Assembly: GCA_950295325.1 (NCBI GenBank)
Contig: OX485807.1
Location: 15,897,001 to 15,961,000 of the forward strand
Length of the DNA stretch: 64,000 nt
DNA from: Polytrichum commune
Lineage: Eukaryota > Streptophyta > Polytrichopsida > Polytrichales > Polytrichaceae
Reading direction: 5' to 3'
Shown: positions 46,027-58,596 of the stretch, piece after piece
Numbering within the stretch: position 1 is the first letter of the stretch
Layout: the number at the start of each line of letters is the position of its first letter
The notes under the pieces: model-generated
What the model was told of the DNA's origin: nothing
What the model saw: the letters and a program-made list of their open reading frames with translations, nothing else
The model's database searches: none
Position numbers and translations under genes: made by a program

Positions 46027-48606
46027 TCACTCATCAAATTCGTGCATGAGAAGGTCGGCAACAGTGATCCCCGAACCTCTACTCCCCTTCACCAGCCTCC
46101 GAATGATATCCTCCTCTCCTCCGTTAATTCCTCTCGCATCCCACGACGACGACGCAGACGACGGAACACTAAACTTGCAACCTTGGAAATTCATTGCACC
46201 CAACCCTGGAAACTCATTCCAGTTGCTCACGGACAAGTGATCGACTGCCGAATTAGAATGGTGCGAACTGGATGAGGATGAGGATGCGGAACCAGAGCCT
46301 GACCTGCGGGTGAAGCTGGTGTGTCCGTGGGCGAAATCCTTCTGAAACCACTTCGACGTCGTACTCAATCTCGCCTGCTGATGATGATGATCTGCATGGT
46401 GACCGCCATCGAAGGATTTTCTCGGGGAAACTGGTCGCGAGGAACTACCCCCAAAATTATTCGTCGTTGACGTGACGAAGCTCTTGGATCGAAGATGATT
46501 ATTATGATTATGATTATGATGTTGGTTTTGTTGTTGGTGGTGATGGTGGTGATGCTTGGTGTCGAAGCCCGGGGTGGCAACTCCTGTAAATAATAAACAA
46601 TAAACAGATGCTTAACAAAGAAATTTTTAAGCTCAAAACTTCGGATATCAAGAAGTTTTTATGATTACACAATATGAAAGCATAGACAATTAGATGGTGC
46701 AATCCGACTGTCATCAATTCCACTTCCTGACTACATAGATGTAAATGTTGTCTTTACATACACTCTAAATGATGCATTAGCAGGTAATAATCATAAAGTG
46801 CTGTTTTAGAAAGTAAAAAGAATTTCTTAGTAGGCATGACTTCTCAAAATAGCTTCTGAAGGTCCGGCAAGAGTTTTATGATATAGACATTTGCGCTATG
46901 ATGTCAGTGGATTCAATCTATAAATGTCCTCTTCCTTACAACACATAGTGAAGCAAGTCTTCACATAATAACATAATAAAGAGCTATCACTCGGCGGGAA
47001 CAGAAGAGGAATGGCTCGGATGAGGATAAGGACAAGAAAACTGTTTCTTTTTACGTATAAGTATTCTAAAAAATGACTTCTAAAGATTCAAGATGTTCCA
47101 CACACTGTTATTTGGTGTCATCGGATCGTTCCTCTCGATTTGAGTTCTACTCTCAAATTCTACACACATGCTGTAGCAAGTCTTTACATAAAAACAAAGA
47201 CTCGTAACTGAACTCTTACATGATGCACTAGAAAGGAGTGATAATAGGGAGGAAATTAAGAACGAAGAGTAATTGCTACCTCGGGTGTCGAATGCAGTAA
47301 CTCGGCCGGAACAGGAGAGGAATCGCTCGGAGCAGGACGACAACAATCGCGTAGGTGAAACCTTCGCCGACGTTTTCGAAGTGCAGGAGACCGAGAACGT
47401 TGTTGGCCAAAGCTGCTTCCACCAACGATTTCTCGAAGAAGATGTCGTCGCCGTCGTCGACGAATGCGACGTGCGGAAGCAAGTCGTCGCGGGCGGCTCG
47501 GAAGAACGCTCTGAGAGAGTCTCCCAGCTGCCGACGCTGGGGACAATGTCGTCGTCGCTGTCGCGACCGCCTTCAAACTCTTCACATTCATCTTCTTCCT
47601 CCTCCTCGTTGCCAAGGATTTCGCTGTTCGTCAACGAGTTCAAGCCGCCCTCCACCCATGTGAGCTTCGGGGAGGACGAGAAGGTAAGGTGTCGGCGCAC
47701 GACAGACGAAGGCTTGCTCCTGTCCTTGATCACCTTGGTAACCTTTTTCTTGTTGCAATTCGAGACTTCGACGAGGTAGTCGTACTCCTCCTTGTACACC
47801 GCGAAGTCGGTTGCACAGATTAAAGGCGACGCCAACGACGCAGCATCACAATCTGAATCTGCTACCAAACCTAATTGCGATCCGGTAGGAGGGGTAATCG
47901 CCCTCGATGTTGGCTTCGATGTCGGATTCGATGTTCTGCCAAGCTTAGGGTTAAGGTCAAGGCCGATATACACATCTGGCATGACCTCCGAACCGTCGCG
48001 ATGAATTGTGTTAAGCTTCTTCAAGTGATCGCCACTTGACATAGCCTCGTCATGAGGATGATAATGATGACGCTGACGTTGATGATGCATCCACATGGTG
48101 TCTTCGTCTACTACTCCATCATCGTCGAATTCGTTGACGCCGCTGCTACTGCTTATCTCCCACAGCTCATCACGAGGTCCAGACTCTTCGAGTTCTTCTT
48201 CCTCCTCGAGGATGCTGCCAAACGGGTGGTAAAGCTGCTGCTGCTGTTGCGGTGGCAGCGATAGTAATGAGGGGATGATACCAGGATCATGGCCCGGTAG
48301 AACAAGTGTTTGCACTGGTCCGGATCCGGATGAAATGGCGGTGTTGATGTTGATGTTGACGCAATTGTCTTGTGATGGTTTAATTTCTTGTGATTGTGAT
48401 GGTGATGGTGACGAGGATATTGATAATGGCCGGTACTGCGGAGGAGGCGGGTGATCGATTAGTGTGGCGTCGAAGTCGAAGAAGGCGAAGAAGAAGGAGT
48501 AGAGCTTGAAGTTGCGCTCCAGCTTGAAGCACATCAAGGAGATGTAGAAGCAGATGATGGCACGGATGGAGTGCATAAACAACCTGCCACTCAATCCATC
48601 GTACAT
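46027..48606 (-). CDS. Ser/acidic-rich protein of unknown function, two exons
   Basis: Exon 1 is 48,606-47,280 and exon 2 is 46,583-46,027 (minus strand). The donor is CGAG|GTAGCA, the acceptor TTTACAG; phases fit and give 627 aa. The N-terminus is hydrophobic and aromatic (SIRAIICFYISLMCF and KLYSFFFAFFDFDATLIDHP), so it may be membrane-anchored. The middle is acidic with poly-Gln and poly-Glu runs and PDVYIGLDLNPKLGR. Then come DDDIVPSVGSWE, RWWKQLWPTTF, LSSCSERFLSCSGR, a His/Asn-rich tract starting exon 2, SKWFQKDFAHGHTSFTRR, a poly-Ser run and the end GITVADLLMHEFDE. I do not recognise the family. Several conserved blocks also occur in the partial copy at 41.9-42.5 kb, which supports the frame and intron. 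The start could instead be the second or third Met. Confidence 0.7.
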
Positions 48607-51600
48607 AACCCCAAACTGTGAATTACTGACCTACCAATGCCCATTCTCACTCCATTATTGAGTTGAAGAAGATTAAAGAGCCAGATCCTCGCAATCGATT
48701 GTCGCGAACAACGTAGGACAGACATGTACACATCATCGGTGACCTCAGAATATAATTACTGGCATCGGTTCACTGACTTATTGGATGAGCTCCACATAAT
48801 TACAGCATCAGCATAATAATAATAGTAAATATAATAATGGATCAATTCTTACCTCATCCTGCCCACGGCCACAACCATCTTGGATTGACTCTGAAACATC
48901 GAGTGCCAAAGCATGTCAAGAAGTGATTTCTCAACCCTAATTCATTCGCAGTTAGGATTGCTGCTGCTGCTGCTAGTTGCCGCACGTCATTCAATCTTCT
49001 CAGAACCACTGTAGGGTTAACCGCACGTAATCAATGAAGTCAACATAGCTGGTCCAATTCACTTGCTATGTCCCATCGAAAAACATCATCAATATTGCCA
49101 AAACTGACCTTCCAAGTCCTCATTATTCACGGAACGGCATCCCAGACGTCACGATGGCCGCAAGAATGAACCATACAAACAAACTCCTAATTAGCTCCCA
49201 CCAAGCTCATATTGATGTACTCGCTACCACAGACACATGACGAGCACTCCGAAAATCCCTCAATCTCATCAACATCATCTCTCCCAACTCATCTAACTCC
49301 GCAGAAACTCTGAGCCAGCTAATTCAGCCATATTCATCCAGAAACAACATCAACATCCCTCGGAACTCCCATTTTTTCCCCAGCACCCCGAAACTCAGGA
49401 ACACTCATAATGACCACCTGCGCTTCTTCCTCTTCTTCTTAACTTCCTTACAAAGTCCTCACCTTAACCCACATCCAACTCCACCTCCCTGAACTACTGC
49501 TCGAATTCTTGGCACTACTTCCATTAAGTACTCGGAGGTCATGGTGCGCCAATCGAGGAATCCATCACCACATACAAGATCATTATCATCATCATCTCCA
49601 AGAATGCGGTGGAAGAATCATTCCCCTCTAAGCTGCCCCCTTCTTTCTTTCTCTACTCCGATTCTCCCTCTGATGCGTGATGAGTATGATTCTATGCACA
49701 TCCTATGTAGAAAATGGCAGCCATTGTAACAGCCAAGATCTCTCTGAGATCATGAACACTCAGGGTGGTGGCGAATTTGTGATGATGGTAAGGAGGGGAT
49801 CGACAAGTGAGTGGGAATCCGGAATGATGACGAAGATTATGATGATGTGATGCGTTAAATCCCTCCCAAACTTCTCCCTCATCCCCACCCATCATCCATG
49901 TCACGTGCAAACTTTAGTACTTGCGATACCACCTCACACAACAATTTTTTGTGAATCTTGTCACCAACTTAATGACGAATAAATGTGGCATTTTTTTCTT
50001 CAATTCCTTGATGTTGGCGGTGGCTGCGGTGACTGTGCGTGTACATCAGCTGTTTTTCTTTTGCCTTTTTTCCTTTATTCTTTGCAATGCCAATTTGCAC
50101 CAAAATTTAGTAAAGGTGGTTGTTTTTCACTTTAGAATAAGAACTTGAGGAAAATGGGTCCAAAAAGCCAATGAAACAATGTGGTTTGGCTGGTCAGGTG
50201 CCAACACATCAGCGACAATAGGCCCTCCCTTGTGACCTAACTCCATTATCTAGGAAATTATTGCTTCCTATTGTCAACTTTGAATTTGGATGCAGCAAAC
50301 AAAAAGCCAAAGGACATTCTTCATTTTGCATTGTGCAGCCAACATGCAAATTCTTATAATATTATAGATTGATTTTTATTTTAAATGTTGTCTAAGTCTG
50401 GGTATATTTAGTAGTTGTAACCAGTCGCTCTACTAAGTGCAAAAGGGCTATGAGAACTCGTCATGATGTTTCACCCATGTATGTAAGATATTATTCATAA
50501 TTCCAAGATTATGTCCACGAGATTATCGGTTACGACCAATAACCAACCCAAGTAGGAGATGATGACAAGAGCCATTCTTTGTCCTCTTGTTGATTGTTTC
50601 GTTGACGGGTTACTAGGAATTATGGGAGCCAATGAGGACCTTCCTTCTACAATACCATTTTTGGAGTTAAATATGCTCAAGAAAATAAGGGGGAAAAAAC
50701 AATAGACCATGGAATATTTCATTGCTTTTTCTGATGAATGAGTTAACGTAGATACCTACAAAACATGACCCCATTTTCCTCTATTATTCTTCATGTTTAA
50801 AATGCAAGATATTCGTTCCCCTTTGAGCGAGAAGGGTGTTCCAAGCGCCACCATGTATTCCATGTACCCATGCCCCGAAACAGAGAGATTCAACACAAGA
50901 ATCGTGACCCATTCATTAAGCAAAGCAAAAGCCCTTTGATCAAGACTTACTGAAATTTCGGTATTGCCTAGATCAATCTACAAAGAAGTTTCACAATGAC
51001 TATTGAAAGACAATAATAACGTTACTTTTTATGTAACAACTTTAAAGCTTCTTGAAGAATATATATACATGTATACATATATATATATGCTTAGTGAAAT
51101 TACTTTTGGCAAGGTCGTCAAGTCTACACGCATCCTCAAGAACGTTATTACTACGTAAAGCAACAATTACACACTTGGGTTAGAAGTTATCACAAACCTA
51201 GCCTAGAGGTTTAAGGGAAGAAAGAGCTAAGAGGAACGTTTGGATCACTCTATCCTCATAATATCGTAATATATTATAATGTGAGTCGCCAAATTTACCC
51301 CCATGCACACGCCCATTGAAAGCGCAGCCAAAATCTACACAAGAAGGAGCCTACTAGTGTTATTAATAAACAAAAAGGAGGGGCAAATCCAATATGCCTA
51401 ATAAAAACTCCACACCAAATTCTAGGCTATTGAAGAAGTAAGCAAGAGAGTAATAAGTTATTGAAGTTATTAGAGTGAATATTTGGGTCCTAGATTTGTG
51501 TAGGTGAACGGCTCTCCTTGGGAGAAGAGCTTAGCCGCTATAACACTTTATATTATCATAACTAGGGCTCTAGCCACCAACATGATTTATTGCCTTTGAG

Positions 51601-51827
51601 AAGCCCTAGGCGCCCACTTTGGAAGGGAGGCTTGACAAGCAACTCTAATCTACTACTAAATTTAAACTTGTTACAAAGCCATTCTCACAATTGTTGAAAC
51701 AATCACCTATATTGATGATGATTGCAATTATTGGCATGCATGCCATTTTAGGTCTTTTACCAATATTAGACTCCACCAAACATTGTATGAAGTGTCACCG
51801 ATTCTATTTGTCTTGCTCAATACTTCA
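48607..51827. other. Intergenic DNA, no gene seen
   Basis: The first kilobase is probably the 5' UTR and promoter of the minus-strand gene; small simple repeats such as (TGC)n near 48,962 occur. The remainder is AT-rich with an (AT)n run near 51,078-51,090. Frames are short and unrecognised. Confidence 0.4.
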
Positions 51828-52170
51828 TATTTAGTGTTTGATTATATTTAATGTTGTTACCACTCTACCCTGCTCAACACTAATTTTCAATTCCTTGACA
51901 ATTAGTGTTAGACGTAAATGTGCCACCACCTTCCCTACTGCCACCTCCCTCCCTTTTATCATTGTTATTTATCATTGTCGTATCCTTACTAACACTAAAT
52001 TCAAACATATAACTTTTACATATTATCATAGTTGATAATTAGTGTTTGAGTTTACGTTTCATGTTACTTACTGTCATAGGGTTATTGACATTTAGTTCTA
52101 TGCGTTCGTATTTAGTGTATCAAACACTAAATATCCTTTTTAGTGTAGTTGTAAACCACCCATGCCAACA
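51828..52170. repeat. Dispersed repeat family C, copy 2
   Basis: Second copy of the TTTAGTGT-rich repeat seen at 32,545-32,880, same orientation. It ends with TATTTAGTGTATCAAACACT, itself partly palindromic. Confidence 0.75.
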
Positions 52171-53977
52171 CTAAATGTAAACTACCCATTATTTGCCGTT
52201 CCTTGTAGAAACAAATTGGGATGTTATAGATATAAAACGTTGCGAGTATTGTCACTTACTAAGTGATTTTTCATCCAAGCTTCGATCATCCCTACTATCC
52301 ATATTTCATTACAGAATTGACAAGATGCAAAATATGCCAAACTTTTGTTTCAATAATTGGCATTTAGATGAACTCGAAGGTTGGTTGGGATGACAACAAC
52401 ATGTGTAAACTTATTTACAAGAAGTGTCACCATAAAAGTTACCACAGTGACATAAAATATTGTATGGCACTAAATACAATATTCAGTGTAGTATTTAGGT
52501 GAATGCATCGGTATCAATAATCATGAACATCAATACTGGTCTCAAAGAGCCTACCTATGGGTAAAATTGTAATACCAATCAAAGATTGATATAGGGTGGG
52601 TATGGCAAGGTGAAAGCATCTTTGTATATTCCAAGTTATTATGTGGGTCCATATCATTTGAAACCATATAAGGGCCATTTTGCATGGGTATGAATTTGCA
52701 TCACTAAGGCGTTGTGAATGCCTCCCGTGTGGTCGGGGGCTAGGAAGATTTCGGCTGTCAATTGCGATCTAACATATCTAAAGGCGCCTATGCTACCCTA
52801 GCTTATGGCTTCTCTTCCCCTCGTGTAGAGCTTGAAAAACTTCACTTTGGATGAATTCTCCGCCTTCATCCACTCAAGAATCTTGGATGAAAATTTTCAA
52901 ACTAAGTCCTTCATTAAAAGGACTTGCAGAGTAGATGATGCCGGGGGGGAGGATTTGAAACTCTTACCTCTTCCTTCTAAAAGGTAGAACCAAGGGTACC
53001 AGTCATCAACTCCAAGCCCCTTTTGATGACCAACCTTGAAATGAAATGAAATTTAATAGGTTGTATGAGAGCATTTGTGTGGGATTTTGAAAATTCCCAC
53101 AAGGTTCCCTAAGTTCCCAATGGAGTGACATGGGGTATGAAGGTTTGTACATGGTTTATAGACCCAAATAGTATTGAAACAAAAAACTACCATCAAATAC
53201 CCACACCCCACTAGTATCAAAAAATACAAATCCTCATCATACACACCCAAAAACTATCATCCGGGTATCTATAATGAGAACTTCACATTTTCTATTTTAA
53301 TATCAGTTGGATATGGATAGCCCTTGACGGTGTTTTTGTTTCGATAACATTCGGGCATGTATAAGGGTTGTATATCACACAAAAACCTTCGTACTTATGT
53401 AAAATCGCCCCAGCATCAATATGGTTTAGAATGGTATTGACCAAAATAATAATGTGGGTATGCAAAGATTCTCTCACCTTGACATACCCACTTCGTATCA
53501 ATATCATACTAGTGTTACAATCTTGATATCATCCCTGGTGTAAGTTTCTATTATCCAATTATCTATGTTGACTATTGATACCCATGCATACACCTATATA
53601 TTGGTCCAACATTGGTTTTTATGGGGGAAGAATCTAGACAAGGAACAAAAACTTGATTATGGATTAGGGACATGTATATAACAAGTTGAAGAGTTTATGA
53701 CCACTCACGTGACCGCTCATCCTCAATTTAGCAATATGATACTAGTCTTATACTCAAATTCGCGATATGACACTAGTGTTGCTTTTGTAAAGCAACATGG
53801 AAACTTGTGATCGCGTGTGTTGATTCCTTCGACCTTTTCAACTTTGAGTCTACATGTATGTATTTAAAAAGAAAGGAGATTCCTCTCAACAGCTCTCCAC
53901 ATTTGTAATAAATTTTGATTCCTAAGCAAATTGTTTTTTCGGATGGTGCATTGAGGAACACAGTTAAGGTGGTGCGC
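52171..53977. other. Intergenic DNA, no gene seen
   Basis: AT-rich sequence with phrases such as GGGTATGGGTAT and ACTAGTATCAA that recur loosely near 45,150-45,450, suggesting another old dispersed repeat. No gene is seen. Confidence 0.35.
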
Positions 53978-54493
53978 ATATTTCGGTTTGTAACCTATTA
54001 ATGGACTCCAAGAATTAAACTTGTAGAGAGATGTTTGGACACAAAAAAAAATGTATGTTAGATCATCTCCAACAGCCACACCATGGCATTGGGCAACAAC
54101 AATCCTTGTTTCTAGGAGGGGGGGTCCCATAAGGCGCCCTGGGCTGGATCACATCTTTATTCGGTTGGGCCCCGCCTTTCCCATGTCTCCTTCACTGCCC
54201 GGTCTTCCTGCCCACCCCTAAACCCTAAACCCGTAGACCATGTGATAATACCCGGTCACTAAGACTAGGCAGTGAAGGAGGCGTGGGAGGGGCGGGGCCT
54301 AGCCGCATGAAGATGTGATCTAGCCTGGGGCGCCTTATGGGAGGCCCCCTCCCCCTCCTAGAAACAAGGATTGTTGTTGCCCAATGCCATGGCGTGGCTA
54401 TTGGAGATGATCTAACATACATTTTTTTGTGTCCAAACATCTCTCTACAAGTTTAGTTCTCGGTGTCCATTAATAGGTTACAAACCGAAATAT
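53978..54493. mobile_element. Foldback element with about 230-bp inverted arms
   Basis: The left arm (53,978-54,206) and right arm (about 54,262-54,493) are highly similar inverted repeats. Both contain the outer end ATATTTCGGTTTGTAACCTA, TTGGGCAACAACAATCCTTG and a GC-rich inner part (GGGGCGGGGCC). The short spacer holds CCCTAAACCCTAAACCC. A partial third copy lies at about 54,498-54,780. Together the arms would form a very stable hairpin. Confidence 0.8.
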
Positions 54494-54497
54494 ATGA

Positions 54498-54780
54498 ACC
54501 CTAAACCATGTGACAATACCCAGTCTCTTAAGCCATTGAGCTCCTTTGGGATGTGAGGGAACTTCATCAATGACCTTGGGAATAATGAAAGTGATGTCAA
54601 CTTGAATATTTGTAATTTTGACCGAGTATTGTCACATTGGTTCCCAGCGAGGAAGAGTTCCCACGCAAGTGCGGGTAGGGAGCATGGGGAAGATCAGGCA
54701 GTGAAGGAGGTGTGGGAGGGGCGGGGCCCAACCGAGTGAAGATGTGATCTAGCCCGGGGCCCATAAGGCTAACCCCATCA
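54498..54780. repeat. Partial third copy of the foldback arm
   Basis: Repeats AACCCTAAACCATGTGACAA and the CAGTGAAGGAGGTGTGGGAG, GGGCGGGGCC and GAAGATGTGATCTAGCC blocks of the adjacent right arm, with an unrelated stretch between them. Confidence 0.65.
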
Positions 54781-56457
54781 AGGGTCCTCAACAACGTAAA
54801 GGCCTATCATGCAAGCAATTAATTAATCAAGTTGCCTTCCTCTATCAAGAAGATCAAGTACATTCCTACCTCTTCAATATGACGACCTTGATATAATGAC
54901 ACAAATTTTGTAAGCCAAACTTTCTAGTTGAAATCTACCTCTATAATACGGCTGTGACTTTTTAATACGACAATCATGGACCCCCCCAAATGTTATATTA
55001 TAGAGGTTAGAAATTCATATATGGCGGGTTATACCGATGTGTAAGTATGGGTGTTAATATAAATTTATGTAACTTTCACATATGAAATGTGAATGAAAGA
55101 GATTTTAGTGTAAAATGATGTTAAAACATGGGAAACAAGGGAACTAGGTTTTTTTTAATCTCAAACCCAATCAAGAGACTCGTTAGCTTTTGTCTCATTC
55201 ACAACAAATTTAATGCAAAGTCCTTGGATTGTGTTGATGTTGATGAGAGACCTCCACCTATTATGAAATTGGCAAATGCTCAACATCATGCTCGATTCTT
55301 AGCTACATTTTTTTTTATGGAAAAGTCATTAGAGTTTATTCGTGCATGTGTTATGAAGTTGCGGGTCATGTTGTAGAAGCTCGACAAAGATATTTGTTGC
55401 TAATTTGAAGTGACAACATCAGTGGACAATTTATATCTTCTTCAAATCCACGTAGATTTAATGAGAGAAATTTGCATATTTGTAAAGACATTTGATTCTT
55501 CAGGGGCCCTCTTTTTTCTCTTTTTTTATGCATCAACATTCCTCTTTTAATAGTAGAAGTCCATGAAATTGGCAGAGTACCTAGCCTTTCCATGTGTTAG
55601 AGCAACCATGGGGGCCAACCTAGCAACTCCACGTGGTTTATTTTATGATTTCTCAAGGTTGCATTGTTGAAGCTCATCAACATGCTCTTATGTACACAGT
55701 TCCTCACAAAATAAAAACTAAAGGGAAGCAATATAGTACGAGCTTACTTATGTGTACACATAGCAAATCCAAAGGGCAAACACATTGTGATCATAACATT
55801 ATTCAGATTTATAATAATGTTTTATGGGATTGACGATATTTTGCAGAATATTCCCCACATTCAATATGAAAACAAGTGATTAGAGGCTCCAACATAGCTA
55901 GTAGGGCCATGGATTTGCTAGTGATGTGAACTTTGAGGATAACTCCAATGACACACTCATATATCACTTCATACTAGAAACCTTTCCTCGAGTCAATTAA
56001 GCATCTATGTACCCATGTAAAGGGCATCTCCACTGCCATTGCCGCCATCAAATCTTTGTCTAGTTCCTACTCCTGAGCAACAATGGAGGGGCCTTATAAC
56101 TACGATGGCGGAAGCACCACCAATTTAATACCATTTTCTAATTTATTTATAATATCATAATGCGTAAGAGAATAATGTGTATATATTATATACTAAAAAA
56201 TCAACCCCATATCTTGAGATTAAAGGGAGCTATAGAAAAAGGAAAGGAGAGAATAGGAGACAAAGAGATCATGTTCTTGGCCAACGAAATGCTTGAAAAT
56301 ATTGACAAAAGCTTTGATGATGTCATCCAACTTTATTTTGCTTCACCAAATGGCCTACAAATGGAACTATGCTTTAAGTGGGACCTACAACTGGGACTCA
56401 CAACATTGTAGAAAGCAACCCTTAGCATGTTACTAAGGTAAGCATGCCTTAAATAAA
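54781..56457. other. Intergenic DNA, no gene recognised
   Basis: Near 55,793-55,872 there is half of the palindromic element at 58,432-58,596 (ATAACATTATTCAGATTTAT, AGAATATTCCCCACATTCAA). An 82-codon frame at 55,128-55,376 and an 83-codon frame at 56,160-56,411 are open but resemble nothing I recognise. Confidence 0.35.
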
Positions 56458-56790
56458 CACCTTCTCTTTGCGCCCACAACTCATAGGGTACGAAACAAGT
56501 GATTTCCAATTCCAAATTGTGGTTGTAGCCATTTTTTCCATAATTTTGAAACTCATACGAACGTGTTATTCATTGTCAAAGTGAAAATTTCCGTGGACAT
56601 TAATTGATCATATACGTTCACCCCACCCACCCGAAAATTATGTCGACTATCAAGCCTAGAATAATTAACATATTTTGAGTATGTAGTCCAATCTCTTTTA
56701 AACACGTGTCTTTGAGATATCCGTTCTTACATCCAAATTTGACCACACACCACTTTCTCATCCATCGTCTGACACGTTCACTCACGATCA
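56458..56790 (-). repeat. Dispersed repeat family A, minus copy
   Basis: Reverse complement of the 15,712-16,020 repeat, with the matching blocks TAGTCCAATCTCTTTTAAAC and TTTGCGCCCACAACTCATAG. Confidence 0.6.
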
Positions 56791-57999
56791 GTTCTACAGT
56801 ATTTGAACTGACCAAATGTCAAACAAAGTGGGACTGCCCCTCATTTCCTTAACCAATGATTTTTTTTAGAAAACGGTGATCAAGGTCATTGGTCACTAGT
56901 GTAAACCGGCCCTTAACACCCCACGTACCTTAGAAAAAGTGACCATGAAAGGCCCGCTTGCCTTAGGTCCATATGATTGGGTCTATGATGTTCATCAAAG
57001 CCCCACCCTAAGCGTGAGAGCATGCAAAATGATGAGGAACCCGAGATCGAGGAGATTAACCATACAAGATAGTCGTCGGCTCTATAACTTTAAGTGGAAG
57101 TAACTTAGAAGCTCGTTGTCCAATGCATATCATATCTATTTAGTACACGTAGCTTTTGAACAAGAAATAGATCTAATTAAGCTATCTCTCGGGTTTTCAC
57201 CATTTAAGTGAAGTCGTCATTTGCGATCGCGGGGATTTGAACCCCAACGCTCATGAATGTCACTAACGATGGAGCTTCTTCTAGATAGTTGTTTTCTCTA
57301 GCCGCCACCAATAACATTCTTGATAGATTTTGCCTTTCTTACATTAACCCTTAACTTCTTAAAGAGGCCATATATATATTTGGGCTTACAAAATGACTAT
57401 TTTGAAGGCAAGGAAGGTGCTAGGAAGGTGCTAGGAAGGTAGTTGTGTTCCTCGTGAAAATTTCTTGTCAATGACGATGATCTCATTTCAGCTTGAAGAC
57501 ATGGTCGATCACAAGAGAATGAACTAAGTTTCCCCCTTTGTCGATATATTCTTATATATGAGAAAATATTATTATTTTGATTGAAAAAGGTGGATTTTTT
57601 ATGGATTTTTTTCTTACCTCAAAGTGTATATCTATTCTTGATATAGTCTTTAAAGCTTGGACTATAATTTTATTGCATGTATCTATCACAATTTCTTGAA
57701 GTTTAATTATTGCAAATCGACTGTCATTTTTTTAAGGAAATTACTAAATATTTCTACCGTATTGATATGATCTTCAAATCATTAGCAACAACTTTTCTTT
57801 GAGGTACAATAAAAATCAAGGTCCATAAAGCTTAATTTCTTAGATGATATGATGAAACCACATTACACTCCATGAAATTCAGGGTTAAGCTTTGCTCTCG
57901 AGGGAATACTTTAATCTCCGCTTTTGGCCCATTGTGAGGAAGAGTTGTACAAATAGGTAGATGGGTCTAAAATAGTTACTTCTTTTCCCCCAACTAGCT
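56791..57999. other. Intergenic DNA, no gene seen
   Basis: AT-rich with a short direct repeat GGAAGGTGCTA (three times near 57,412-57,440). No gene is seen. Confidence 0.4.
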
Positions 58000-58300
58000 C
58001 ACTTCTCCTAGGATACAAAACACACGATTTAGCACAAGATAGTTAGAATATCCAAATCAAGGCCAAAGCCACTTTCCTCATAATTTTGGGAGCTCAAATG
58101 CATACCTCATTCATTATCAAAGTGAAGACTCTTGTGCTCGTTAAGTGGTCATACACCCCCTTCCCCCCAAATTATGTTGTCTACTGAACCTAGAACGATT
58201 ATCACATTTTGAGCACGTAGTCCAATCTCTTTTAAACGCATATATGTTTGGTGTCCGTTTTGAAGCCATACCTAACCACATGTCACTCAAATAGAGGTGT
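58000..58300 (-). repeat. Dispersed repeat family A, second minus copy
   Basis: Shares TAGTCCAATCTCTTTTAAAC and the CTAGAACGATTATCACATTT neighbourhood with the copy at 56,458-56,790. Confidence 0.6.
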
Positions 58301-58431
58301 CTGAAGTTTAAGAGAAGCAACCAAATCAAGCAAGTCTACCTTATGTTCTAAAGGTCCATAGCATCAACTTTGATTCAATAAAGGTTGCAGTTCGAAAAAC
58401 TAATGAAACATGTTCAAAATCATTGTTATAT

Positions 58432-58596
58432 ATAACATTATTCATATCCATGACAATGATATGTGGAACTCACAATATTCCACAGAATATTCCCATATAT
58501 TTCCCACATTCAATTTAAATGTGGGAAATATCCGTGAATATTCTCTGGAATGTTGTCACTCCCACAAAACATTGTTATGGATTTGAATAATGTTAT
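58432..58596. mobile_element. Palindromic MITE, 165 bp
   Basis: Two arms of about 78 bp meet at a short spacer near 58,511-58,517. The left arm starts ATAACATTATTCATATCCAT and ends TTTCCCACATT; the right arm starts AATGTGGGAAA and ends ATGGATTTGAATAATGTTAT. A half copy is at 55,793-55,872. Confidence 0.75.

Noticed and set aside
32548-52035. Similar 65-67-codon frames in both family C repeats
   Set aside because: They differ by non-synonymous and length changes expected of drifting repeat DNA and start within the repeat without any promoter or splice context.
55128-55376. 82-codon frame MGNKGTRFFLISNPIKRL...
   Set aside because: Faint resemblance to transposase-like sequence was considered, but no motif could be defended.
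57222-57262. tRNA-like T-arm on the minus strand (GGGGTTCAAATCCCC)
   Set aside because: No acceptor stem, D-arm or anticodon arm can be formed from the upstream bases, so this is a chance match or a tRNA-derived scrap.
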